Source of the DNA: Lineus longissimus
Lineage: Eukaryota; Nemertea; Pilidiophora; Heteronemertea; Lineidae
DNA length: 64,000 bases
Assembly: GCF_910592395.1 (NCBI RefSeq)
Contig: NC_088322.1
Span: 6,441,431-6,505,430, forward strand
Direction: 5' to 3'
Positions 45,039-57,600 of this stretch are shown one piece after another. Both the position numbers and the translations under genes were made by a program. The notes under the pieces are model-generated. The model was not told the DNA's origin, searched no databases, and worked only from the letters and a program-made list of their open reading frames with translations. Every line of letters starts with the position of its first letter. Position 1 is the stretch's first letter.

Positions 45039-45216
45039 CAGTAGAACCTCCCTTAGCGGACACCTCTATATTAAGGACAACCTCTCTATTGAGGACACTA
45101 GTTTTGGTTCCACATTGGTTGATTCCATTCAACTTGACCTCTCTAATCAGGACACCTCTCTAACAAGGAGAGCACCTGTCAGTCCCGAGGGTGTCCTTAA
45201 TGGAGCGGTTCTACTG
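45039..45216. mobile_element. CAGTAGAACC MITE copy 10
   Basis: TA-CAGTAGAACCTCCC to GCGGTTCTACTG-TA, full length with TA flanks. Confidence 0.92.
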
Positions 45217-45653
45217 TATTCTCTGCTACCTCTGCAAGGAACTGATCTTCACTCAAATTCGGTGACACGCATACAAGTAGGTATTGCCTCACTTCTGCAA
45301 GCGTGTGAATGTGTGTGTGTGTAGGGGGGCGGGGGGACTCAATGCACAGGATAAATGGTTACAAAAGCATAAAATATACACTTCAAAAACATAACAAGCA
45401 TAAAATTCTACAATATATTCCCAACATATCATCACTCGGTTTTATCCATGGTTCATTCTGAGCATCTTTTACATTGGGTTTGATCTGAGATTCATTTAAA
45501 GTTTTCAAGCAAAGACTAAAAATAGCCCAATGGTTTGCACAGGAACCTTTTTAAAATGCTGTCGCTGATAAAAATGTCCTTATTTATGCTTTCATTGCAA
45601 GTCAGTATAGAGAGAGGTCCTTAATTCCATGTTCTGTCTACATAATACAGGTC

Positions 45654-46006
45654 GTCCTCGTGAATACTGGTATCGGGTGCCATTTTGAAGAGGCCTATTA
45701 GGGTGCCATATATTGCATGTATCATGACTGGCTATTTATACTCCATGAACAGTGTTATTTAAATGTCATTGTATGCACTGGTGGCTAAAGGTCTGTAAGC
45801 CACACCAGCGGGTATTTTGAATGTTTTGTTAGTCAATGTTCCAGGGCGGTATGGGAAGCGGCGCTTTGCAGATTGTGCACGACACGTCACAATAAAGGCG
45901 GGACCAGGGCCTACTTAGTCCTACTGGCACCCTTTTGTGGACCTCCGAAATGTATGGTCCTACTTTTATAGTACAGAAAGGATAGGCTACCGGTATTGAC
46001 GAGGAC
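45654..46006. mobile_element. TIR element with GTCCTCGTGAATAC ends
   Basis: Left GTCCTCGTGAATACTGGTA and right TACCGGTATTGACGAGGAC are inverted with two mismatches. 353 bp, no coding capacity. Confidence 0.65.
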
Positions 46007-46181
46007 ATCCCGCGTATAACTTCAGCCAAAACAATTGCATGCTGGGAATTTGCCAATATATGACAAATTCATAGCAATAGCATCCCACACTGTAATTTGC
46101 AACATTATCATAACACTAATAAGGATAATAATAAAAGTATTCCTATAGCCGTATATGAGGACATCAGTTCATGAAATGTTA

Positions 46182-46239
46182 GAATTCGGATACCCCATAT
46201 CCAAATTCGGATACCCCATATCCAAATTCGGATACCCCT
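46182..46239. repeat. 21-bp tandem repeat, about 2.7 copies
   Basis: Unit ATTCGGATACCCCATATCCAA, nearly perfect. A related TCAGAATTCTGATAC motif follows near 46618. Confidence 0.88.
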
Positions 46240-47770
46240 GAATCTTTAGTAAAGGGCTCAACTGAAGTAAACACGCCCACAACCCACCCAGGGCTACCAC
46301 CTTTGTCAAGACAGATGTTAGAGCTTTACTTGGCTTCCTTTTCTGAAGCTGACCCCAGATTTTGGACCCCATCACTCGCACCCTTTAAGAAAGTACCGAA
46401 TTCTTCAGTACAAAATAATGTACACATATGATGCACAGGGTAATGTACAGGGGCTGGATATAATTGATACTTACAAGCAAGCGCTCGGGAGAATTTTCAA
46501 AAGCCGGCGTGACAGTGCTGTGTACATTTTTTACTGAATCATGCCAACATAAACTTCTGTCCTATCTATGTTTCCTCCCCCCAATGGACATATTTGTGAA
46601 AATCTGGCCCAATGTATCAGAATTCTGATACTAAGGTATAATTCTGATAATTCTAACATTCCTCGGACTGAAATGGACCCTGAATATTTTCTAAAGTAAA
46701 ATTCCACATGATGAACACACCGACGGCGCAGATATACAGGTCAAACTAGTCAATTTTTGACATCACATTTTCAAAACAATGGTGCTAAGCGAGGCATGCT
46801 CAGAGTATAATGATAATTCACCAATTTAATGGATCTTGCAAAGCTCCTACTTTATAATACAACCACTATAATTTCAGACAACAAATTAATATAACCCTTT
46901 ATGGATTGCCATTTTATTGAGTCACCCTGTATATCATCTTGTAGAAATGATGTTACCATATCTAGGATATAAAGAGTATCTTAAGAACCGATATTTATGT
47001 TAACATGACTAATAACACTAACGTGGCCCATCAGGCTAAAATGGGCAGTAAGTCGCAGGTGGGACCTAGCACATATTAAGTTATCCACATGTTCATATAG
47101 CTTAAGAGTTCCAGCTTCATTTTGATACCTCTCCCACCTTTGTCTAGATATTCATAAATATGTTCAGAGAAAACAACAACCTTTTACCGATAATGTTTGC
47201 AGAAAATGAAGGTTTTGAAGGAAAACGTTATTTAGCAATTTTCTCTTGGGGGAACTTAGTGGCTTCAAAACGTCTTCTAAACGATATTTTTGCCAAATTG
47301 ACTGACAGAGTACATAGATACATGTATGTACATAGATACATGTTTGTGTGCATAGTTTGTCCTAATCTGAAAGTGGATGTTGGGACTGACGACTGAAAAA
47401 GTCCTATAATTGTGTTGCATCTATCAAATGTAATGAATCCCTTTCCGGTGCGAAGGTTTGATAATCCCTTATTATCAACGTTTTCAAAAGAGAACAAAAC
47501 ATGCTCCTTTTGTCAGACCGGAAAAAAGGACTTCCAAAAGTTGTCAGTTTTTGGAAATTTTGATTAACATTTTACTTGAAAATTAAAAAGTGTACATTTA
47601 TCATCGACCACCCCCACCCAGTGTATTGATATGTCTACAATTTACTGGGAGGAACGCTAAGTCGTGATTAGTCAATTTCTTTTTACTACTAGTTCTATAA
47701 AATAAACTGTTAAACTAGTTTGTAAGTACATGTACTTACAAATCGTATAGCCTTCTGTTTTAAACAGAAT
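46240..47770. other. Intergenic, no feature recognised
   Basis: A minus-strand AATAAA (plus-strand TTTATT) near 46914 might serve the CASD1-like gene but lies 1.5 kb beyond its stop. No other element seen. Confidence 0.35.
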
Positions 47771-47969
47771 GGTGGCCATATGAGGAGTCTGCTATCTTGG
47801 CAAGAATTCACATAAGATTATAATTATTGGCTATGCCACACCCCCAACTCCCCGCCCTTTGAAAGTTTTACAAGTTGGTGGCCATAGGAGTAGGCTGCTA
47901 TCTTGGTAAGAATTCACATAAGATTATAATTATTGGCTACACCACCCCCCCCCCCTTTGAAAGTTTTAT
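47771..47969. repeat. 106-bp tandem duplication
   Basis: GGTGGCCATA to TTTGAAAGTTTTA occurs twice 106 bp apart, both containing AAGAATTCACATAAGATTAT. Confidence 0.9.
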
Positions 47970-48194
47970 GAAACTTGACTATGACATTTTTAAAAAAGTC
48001 TTTGAAATTGACCCAGATTTTAAGAATAAGACTGAAGTGCCAAGGCCCCCCCTCTTTCTCTGAATCCTTGTTCCGCACCTGGAAACCTCACTTCCATATC
48101 CAGGTTGATAAAGATCTTTACACATCATAAAATCAGAAACACACTTTACCTGAAAGAGAGGACTACTCAAAATTGACACAAGGATATCACCATT

Positions 48195-48418
48195 AGAAAT
48201 CCACCAATGATAACATGATACTAAATCCACCAATCAGAACTGACATCCATTTTAAATTGACCAATACGAACAGAGTACAGCCAACTTTGAACGACAGCAT
48301 CCATTGAGTATACAATGTAAAATTCATTGACCAATTAGGACAAATGAACTGATTTGAAATACATAAACGGACCAATCAGGGTAGAGTTTTTAGATCAAAA
48401 AGATCAGCTGACTAATCA
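48195..48418. other. CASD1-like 3' flank with repeated ACCAAT motifs
   Basis: Directly 3' of the stop at 48419. On the plus strand ACCAATGATA, ACCAATCAGAA, ACCAATACGAA, ACCAATTAGGA and ACCAATCAGGG recur at irregular intervals of roughly 26-70 bp. This looks like a decayed tandem repeat in the 3' UTR. No polyadenylation signal was identified here. Confidence 0.5.
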
Positions 48419-48673
48419 CTATGAGAATACACCTCTCTTCACCCCAATAGGAATGAGAATCAACCAAAAACATATACAGTTCCTCAGAGCTAATTTCCAG
48501 TCATTTGGCACAGCGTATTTTGCTAGCGTCACCGTGATGATGTGGACTTCATGGCAGACACATATGAAGATAAACGTTGTCACGATCACGTTCAGGACTT
48601 GGTTACTGGGGACGAGGACAAGAACGCCATGGGTGTCGGCTGCCAACCAGATGTGGTATTGCGCAATAAATAA
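48419..48673 (-). CDS. CASD1: CASD1-like terminal exon j
   Basis: 255 nt: [16 protein letters not shown], then [20 protein letters not shown], a final span near [13 protein letters not shown], and stop TAG. Acceptor TTCCAG before 48673. The 204-residue plus-strand frame at 48354-48968 is antisense to it. Confidence 0.93.
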   Translation of the reverse strand, partial: LFIAQYHIWLAADTHGVLVLVPSNQVLNVIVTTFIFICVCHEVHIITVTLAKYAVPNDWKLALRNCICFWLILIPIGVKRGVFS

Positions 48674-51600
48674 CTGGAATCAAAAAAAGAAGCGATCAAT
48701 ATTTACAACAAACATACGAAACACATCGAATCATTTTGTTGCAATGGTGGCGAGGTTTGATCCCGGCGAGAACTTAGGATTGTATTTCTGGATGAACTGG
48801 TGCGGCACTGAAGGAACTAAAATTCCTGGCTCTTCACAGCCCTTTGAAGGAGACGTAAAACCAAGGTTCCTTGCACCTCAAGCCTACGGCAGGGCAAGCA
48901 AAAAAATACCCCACCAAGTGAGAAACACGAGAATCTCGCATGAACTCAAGATAGAGTCGATTGGCTAATAAAATCGACTGGTGCCCAACCGTAGAGGCAT
49001 GTAAATTGCCTTGGAGGAGGAATACTCCCTGAGGAACAACACCTCAGTGCAGAAGTACACCTCATAGGCAGTTTGAAGTTTGAACTTCGATACGAGTGAA
49101 CCTATATTGCGTGTTTTAAATCCTGAAATATGATATCCATAGACATGACTCACACAGACTCTTGACCTACTTAACCAGATTAGTAAGTCGCCTTGACCTA
49201 AATTTTTGTCAACTCCCTTTATTAGGGCCTTTTCTTGACCTGAAATATCAAGTGACTTACCTCTAATGATATCTTTCCAAACCATGCAAAGAACGTGCTG
49301 TATTTTTGTCGAATGATGTGAAATGTATTACGAAGGAATATGTATGAGATTATCTGAAAAAAAATGCAATACATTTTAAAACCACGAATGAAAGATTGTT
49401 AAGGTTGGGGTTGACAAGCGGCGAAAATTTATTTCAATGCTGTTTTCGGCGTTCATGGTCAGTCAATTAGAGACAGGCCCATCTACCTGGTTTGCAATTG
49501 ACCAAAACAGGGAATATTTTGCATACAATGCGAACAACCATATAAAAGGGGAGGTAATATTCTACTTACTGGAAGGAAAACAATATAGGAATGAATGTCG
49601 TTGCACTCTTCTTTGCTTCGACAGAACATGGAAAACACAGCGTAACTCTGAAAATATAAAAACAAACAAACTTGTGAGCTGTGCTGCAGCACCAACTGGG
49701 GTTTATTGCCATGGTGACTTTGTCTTTGACACAGAGAGTAAGAGACCAACTCAACCCATGTTTCTCGAGTGGACGGGGAATTTGACTTGGCCTGGTATAT
49801 GCACCAGGTAACCCATGTTTCTCATGTGGACGGGGAATTTGACCTGGCCTGGTCTATGCACCAGGTAACCCATGTTTCTCAAGTGGATGGGGAATTTGAC
49901 CTGGCCTGGTATATGCACCAGGTAACCCATGTTTCTCAAGTGGACGGGGAATTTGACTTGGCCTGGTCTATGCACCAGGTAACCCATGTTTCTCATGTGG
50001 ACGGGGAATTTGACCTGGCCTGGTCTATGCACCAGGTAACCCATGTTTCTCATGTGGACGGGGAATTTGACTTGGCCTGGTCTATGCACCAGGTAACCCA
50101 TGTTTCTCAAGTGGATGGGGAATTTGACTTGGCCTGGTCTATGCACCAGGTAACCCATGTTTCTCAAGTGGATGGGGAATTTGACCTGGCCTGGTATATG
50201 CACCAGGTAACCCATGTTTCTCAAGTGGATGGGGAATTTGACTTGGCCTGGTCTATGCACCAGGTAACCCATGTTTCTCAAGTGGATGGGGAATTTGACC
50301 TGGCCTGGTCTATGCACCAGGTAACCCATGTTTCTCAAGTGGATGGGGAATTTGACTTGGCCTGGTCTATGCACCAGGTAACCCATGTTTCTCAAGTGGA
50401 TGGGGAATTTGACCTGGCCTGGTCTATGCACCAGGTAACCCATGTTTCTCAAGTGGATGGGGAATTTGACCTGGCCTGGTCTATGCACCAGGTCAAATCT
50501 TAAACAAAGGATAAATGAACTGATATCAAAGGGACAACTTGGGCGTTGGATTTGCCTGGCCAGGAGGATAATACCCCTGCTTGACACCATGCACCGTCAC
50601 TTGTAGTATCACACTAACACTGAGCTCTAATATTGACTTTCCGTCAGTGCAATGAGGCAGTTTTGAAATTGAACATGGCATAATACTTACTAAGATTCCT
50701 AAAACAGAGCCAATCGTGATGGACAAGGACAAGGTCCGCGGGAACAACATGCCTCCGCCACTGTCGTTTAATATCTTAAGCTTCTTTAGGGTAGTACAGG
50801 CAAAGGCAAACATGATGCCATAGAGAACACTCTGTAAAACAGAATCAAATCAAGTGGTGAAGTTGAGGAAGCTTTACAGGGGCAGCTTACAGGGGCAGCT
50901 TTACAGGGACAGCTTTACAGGGGCAGCTCAGGCTGCATACAAATATCGTTTGAACAATTTTCATTGCTCAAGTGACAATCGTTTCTTCTTTAAGATGACC
51001 AAATTTTCATAAATGTTATGTTGGGCAGCCTCTTATCCTCAGTCGGTAACACTACTGGTCTACAAAAAAACAAATGTGGCACTTAGGTTTGAACCGCATA
51101 CCTCTTCTGCCTGATCATGCTCAGTGATCATGCTCAACACAGTCCTTTGAAAGAGACTTGAAACTCTATCTCTCTTTACCCAAGGCCGAGTATCTGTGCC
51201 AGTGTGCTACTAAAGATTCGACACAGAGTTATGGCTCAGTCAGTCATTTAGAATTTTGATCATATCAACGACCCGCATTGACTGGTATTTGTGACTTTGA
51301 TTCGATTTTTGAGGGCCATGATATTTATGTTGACATTTGATACATTTGGCATGGTGGTGTGAACTCATGTCAAATAACGGGAGAGATCTGGTTAGACCAG
51401 TTAATAATCAGAAGGTTGTGGGTAGGATCATCACTCATCTCTGTGCCCATGAGCTACACACCTCATCCAACATGCTCAGTTGACTCAGGAGACTATAAAA
51501 TGGGTGCCAGGCTTGCCTCAGAAGTTGACCTCCGATTGACCAGCATCCTACCCAAAAGAGTGATACCCCATGTTGCTTGATGCTACGGAATGCGGGATAA

Positions 51601-54600
51601 GCTCCAGTCTGATGAGCCGTGCAGACAGCCAGGCAGACTTAAACCTTTTTTATACTTACGTATCTGTCAAGCTGCCACCTGAAGCGCCACTCATGAAGAG
51701 AGTCGTCTTCCATCACAAACAATGCCTTGAATGGTTTCATGAGGAAGATCTTCTCGAACAACACCTGTTAAAAATAACAACAAGACAAATTTTAGTAAGG
51801 GTAGGAAGGGACCAGATAAACAAATAAGCAAGTAATGGCAGGACGAAACCAGATCAACAATGGGTAGGTAATGGTAGGAGGAAACCAGATCAACAATGGG
51901 TAGGTAATGGAAGGAGGAAACTAGATGAACAATGGGTAGGTAATGGTAGGAGGAAACTAGATAAACAATGGGTAGGTAATGGTAGGAGGAAACTAGATAA
52001 ACAATAGGTAGGTAATGGTAGGAGGAAACTAGATAAACAATGGGTAGGTAATAGTAGGAGGAAACTAGATAAACAATGGGTAGGTAATGGTAGGAGGAAA
52101 ATAGATAAACAATGGGTAGGTAACGGTAGGAGGAAACTAGATAAACAATGGGTAGGTAATAGTAGGAGGAAACTAGATAAACAATGGGTAGGTAATGGTA
52201 GGAGGAAAATAGATAAACAATGGGTAGGTAACGGTAGGGGGAAAATACTAGATTAACAATGGGTAGGTAATGGTAGGGGGAAAATAGATAAACAATGGGT
52301 AGGTAACGGTAGGGGGAAAATAGATTAACAATGGGTAGGTAATGGTAGGAGGAAACTAGATAAACAATGGGTTGGTAATGGTAGGAGGAAACTAGATAAA
52401 CAAAGGGCAAGTAGTCCTAGGAGGAAACCAGATACCCTGCAGGAGAACATCCATGGTAACGGTAGGGGGAAAATACTAGATTAACAATGGGTAGGTAATG
52501 GTAGGGGGAAAATAGATAAACAATGGGTAGGTAACGGTAGGGGGAAAATAGATCAACAATGGGTAGGTAATGGAAGGAGGAAACTAGATGAACAATGGGT
52601 AGGTAATGGTAGGAGGAAACTAGATAAACAATGGGTAGGTAATGGTAGGAGGAAACTAGATAAACAATAGGTAGGTAATGGTAGGAGGAAACTAGATAAA
52701 CAATGGGTAGGTAATAGTAGGAGGAAACTAGATAAACAATGGGTAGGTAACGGTAGGGGGAAAATAGATAAACAATGGGTAGGTAATGGTAGGAGGAAAA
52801 TAGATAAACAATGGGTAGGTAATGGTAGGAGGAAAATAGATAAACAATGGGTAGGTAACGGTAGGGGGAAAATACTAGATAAACAATGGGTAGGTAATGG
52901 TAGGAGGAAACTAGATAAACAAAGGGCAAGTAGTCCTAGGAGGAAACCAGATACCCTGCAGGAGAACATCCATGTCTGAAAGTCACCCCTTCTATCACTT
53001 GTGCAAGTCAACTGACTGGATCTCAGCGGTGACAGCAAAGTTTTAACAGATGCAGATTTAAATATCCTATTATTCAGTGTATTTTTGGTACTGCCCACTC
53101 CCCTCTCAGTCCCAGTCCCGGCAAAGTAGCAAGTGCTCTTTCTGTTTCCTATGGAACAATGATAGTTGAATTGATTGAGGCATGAAGCCGCTTTGTCCTT
53201 GGCACTGGAGGATTTAAAGATTCTGTAAATGATGGTACTCACCTCCGAGAGAAATAGTAGAGAGACTAACCCAGCTAGAATGATCAACTTGAATAACATG
53301 TAGACGTAGTAGAGGAAATTCACTGGAACAGCAAGAAAAGTGGAGTTAGTTATCATAATCTTAGTCAAATGCCAGTTCCTTTAAAAGATTTTTTTTTAAA
53401 GTTGTTATATTGGGCTTTGCAATGCAAAACATTCTCAAACAGCTTTACATTTGTTCAGTATTGTAATATACAGAACTGGCAGTTGTCCCCTGATTCTCCG
53501 AGCTTTATCTCCCCTTATGCACCATTCTCACATGTGGTCAGTCCCTCAGTGTCCAAGAGTGGACAGTTCTAGATCACCTGAACTGAGCTTGCACCTTTGG
53601 GACTCTGCCATTTTCATCCTCTTGGGGCAACTCGGCCATGGCCTGTCCAATATAAAGCTACTATGAGTGTCCCAAAGTTTGGCATAAGCTGGTAACTTTG
53701 GGTAACAAATCTTTGCAGTTACAAGTCTGGCATAAGCTGGTAACTTTCGGTAACTTTGGATCCCTCATCTTTGCAGTTACAAGTTTGGCATAAACTGGTA
53801 ACTTTGGATAACAAATCTTTGCCTTTACAAGTTTGGCATAAACTGGTAACTTTGGATAACAAATCTTTGCAGTTACAAGTCTGGCACAAGCTGGTAAAGT
53901 TTGGATACCTAATCTTTGCAGTAACAAGTTTGGCATAAGCTTGTAACTTTTGATACCTAATAAACCTAATCTTTGCAGTTACAAGTTAGGCATAAGCTGA
54001 TAACTTTGGATAACTAATCTTTGCAGTTACAAATATGGCATAAGCTGGTAACTTTGGGCGACTAATCATTGCAGTTACCAGTTTGACAAAAATTGCAATG
54101 AAAACAATGGGGTAACTGCAACTGACGCAAGCAAGGATGCAGTGAACTAAAATCGTGTCCAATCACCAGCAGCACTGATGTTCGAAACGTTGTGAAAAGA
54201 CGCATACAGAAGGAGAACAAAAGAAACTTTAACGTTGTATGTGAATGTGATGAGGAGCTTATAAACGTGGATCAAACTTTTGTTATTATCCCACCCAATC
54301 CATAGCAAAGTAAGCTTCGTACCAGAACCAATCCAGAGCAAAGTGTTGTTATCATTCCAACCAATCCAGAAGAAAGTGAGCTTCGTACCAGAACCAATCC
54401 AGAGCTAACTTTTGCTATTGTCCCAACCAATCCAGAGCAAAGTGTTGTTATCATTCCAACCAATCCAGAAGAAAGTAAGCTTCGTACCAGAACCAATCCA
54501 GAGCAAGCTTTTGCTATTGTCCCAACCAATCCAGAGCAAAGTGTTGTTATCATTCCAACCAATCCAGAAGAAAGTAAGCTCCGTACCAGAACCAATCCAA

Positions 54601-57600
54601 AGCTAACTTTCGCTATTGTCCCAACCAATCCAGAGCAAAGTGTTGTTATTATCCCAACCAATCCATAGCAAAGTAAGCTTTGTACCAGAACCAATCCAGA
54701 GCAAGCTCTTGCTATTGTCCCAACCAATCCAGAGCAAAGTGTTGTTATTATCCCAACCAATCCATAGCAAAGTAAGCTTTGTACCAGAACCAATCCAGAG
54801 CAAGCTCTTGCTATTGTCCCAACCAATCCAGAGCAAAGTGTTGTTATTATCCTAACCAATCCAGAGGAAAGTAAGCTTCGTACCAGAACCAATCCAGGCA
54901 AGCTTTTGCTATTGTCCCAACCAATCCAAAGCAAAGTGTTGTTATTATCCCAACCAATCCAGAAGAAAGTAAGCTTCGTACCAGAACCAATCCAGAGCAA
55001 GCTTTTGCTATTGTCTCAACCAATCCAGAGCAAAGTGTTGTTATTATCCCAACCAATCCAGAAGAAAGTAAGCTTCGTACCAGAACCAATCCAGAGCAAA
55101 GTGTTGTTATCATTCCAACCAATCCAGAAGAAAGTGAGCTTCGTACCAGAACCAATCCAGAGCTAACTTTTGCTATTGTCCCAACCAATCCAGAGCAAAG
55201 TGTTGTTATCATTCCAACCAATCCAGAAGAAAGTAAGCTTTGTACCAGAACCAATCCAGAGCAAGCTTTTGCTATTGTCCCAACCAATCCAGAGCAAAGT
55301 GTTGTTATCATTCCAACCAATCCAGAAGAAAGTAAGCTCCGTACCAGAACCAATCCAGAGCTAACTTTTGCTATTGTCCCAACCAATCCAGAGCAAAGTG
55401 TTGTTATTATCCCAACCAATCCAGAAGAAAGTGAGCTTCGTACCGGAACCAATCCAGAGCAAGCTTTTGCTATTGTCCCAACCAATCCAGAGCAAAGTGT
55501 TGTTATTATCCCAACCAATCCAGAAGAAAGTGAGCTTCGTACCAGAACCAATCTAGAGCAAGCTTTTGCTATTGTCCCAACCAATCCAGAGCAAAGTGTT
55601 GTTATTATCCCAACCAATCCAGAAGAAAGTAAGCTTCGTACCAGAACCAATCCAGAGCAAGCTCTTGCTATTGTCCCAACCAATCCAAAGCAAAGTGTTG
55701 TTATTATCCCAACCAATCCAGAAGAAAGTGAGCTTCGTACAAGAACCAATCCAGAGCAAGCTTTTGCTATTGTCCCAACCAATCCACAGCAAAGTGTTGT
55801 TATTATCCCAACCAATCCAGAAGAAAGTGAGCTTCGTACCAGAACCAATCCAGAGCAAGCTTTTGCTATTGTCCCAACCAATCCAGAGCAAAGTGTTGTT
55901 ATTATCCCAACCAATCCAGAAGAAAGTAAGCTTCGTACCAGAACCAATCCAGAGCAAGCTTTTGCTATCGTCCCAACCAACCAGAGCAAAGTGTTGTTAT
56001 TATCCCAACCAATCCAGAAGAAAGTGAGCTTCGTACCAGAACCAATCCAGAGCAAGCTTTTGCTATTGTCTCAACCAATCCAGAGCAAAGTGTTGTTATT
56101 ATCCCAACCAATCCAGAAGAAAGTGAGCTTTGTACCAGAACCAATCCAGAGCAAGATTTTGCTATTGTCCCAACCAATCCAAAGCAAAGTGTTGTTATTA
56201 TCCCAACCAATCCAGAAGAAAGTGAGCTTCGTACCAGAACCAATCCAGAGCAAGCTTTTGCTATTGTCTCAACCAATCAAGAGCAAAGTGTTGTTATTAT
56301 CCCAACCAATCCAGAAGAAAGTGAGCTTCGTACCAGAACCAATCCAGAGCAAGCTTTTGCTATTGTCCAAACCAATCCAGAGCAAAGTGAGCTTCGTACC
56401 AGAACCAATCCAGAGCAAGCTTTTGCTATTGTCCCAACCAATCCAGAGCAAAGTGTTGTTATTATCCCAACCAATCCAGAAGAAAGTAAGCTTCGTACCA
56501 GAACCAATCCAGAGCAAGCTCTTGCTATTGTCCCAACCAATCCAAAGCAAAGTGTTGTTATTATCCCAACCAATCCAGAAGAAAGTAAGCTTCGTACCAG
56601 CACCAATCCAGAGCAAGCTTTTGCTATTGTCCCAACCAATCCAGAGCAAAGTGTTGTTATTATCCCAACCAATCCAGAAGAAAGTGAGCTTCGTACCAGA
56701 ACCAATCCAGAGCAAGCTTTTGCTATTGTCCCAACCAATCCAAAGCAAAGTGTTGTTATTATCCCAACCAATCCAGAAGAAAGTGAGCTTCGTACCAGAA
56801 CCAATCCAGAGCAAGCTTTTGCTATTGTCCAAACCAATCCAGAGCAAAGTGAGCTTCGTACCAGAACCAATCCAGAGCAAGCTTTTGCTATTGTCCCAAC
56901 CAATCCAGAGCAAAGTGTTGTTATTATCCCAACCAATCCAGAAGAAAGTAAGCTTCGTACCAGAACCAATCCAAAGCAAAGTGCTGTTATTATCCCAACC
57001 AATCCAGAAGAAAGTAAGCTTCGTACCAGAACCAATCCAGAGCAAAGTGCTGTTATCATTCCAACCAATTCAGAGCAAACTTTGGTTATTGCCACAAGTG
57101 ATATTAAATATTAATGCACCAACACAATACAGGAAGCAGACATGCAAGACACAATAATGTAAAGGATGATAACAATTTCACACAAGCCGTGGCAAGGGGG
57201 GCATGCACCATGCAGTGAGCAGACCAGATGAAGACGACTCGTGATGTTAGTCCCGACAATATGGTTGAAATCAGAGAATCGAATGCTTGAGAAGGGTTAC
57301 AGCAGTGAAATCCGCAACTCAGAATCAATTTACGGCATGTGAGGATCAGGTTGAACCAAAAAGATCCCAAAATCAAAACGCCTGCAAAAACTTTCTGGGT
57401 TGCAGTAGACAATGAATTAAAAAGAACAGAAGGAATATCATTGAACTAATAATGCAGCAGTCAACATAAACTCAGAGTCTGAGCCCTCCCCCTACCCCCG
57501 TCGGACCAAAAAACTTAAGGCCAGACTACATTACTTTTCCTCTAAAGATGGGATTTCCTTTCTCCAGAAATTCATATATGACTCACTAAGGAAAATTTTT

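Noticed and set aside
48354-48968. 204-residue plus-strand protein
   Set aside because: Antisense to the conserved CASD1-like terminal exon; no recognisable domain of its own.
49751-50590. 279-residue minus-strand repeat protein
   Set aside because: It is the 57-bp minisatellite read in frame, lying between two solid CASD1-like exons on the same strand.
51691-53368. Long minus-strand hydrophobic frames ([12 protein letters not shown] repeats)
   Set aside because: Artefacts of the 36-bp array. The genuine exons at their edges (51764-51660, 53322-53243) use defined splice sites, and the first is in another frame.
54272-57157. Up to 402-residue repeat proteins on both strands
   Set aside because: The 33-bp period is a multiple of three, so frames stay open by default; a one-base deletion and stop-bearing units break them, and they lie in an intron.
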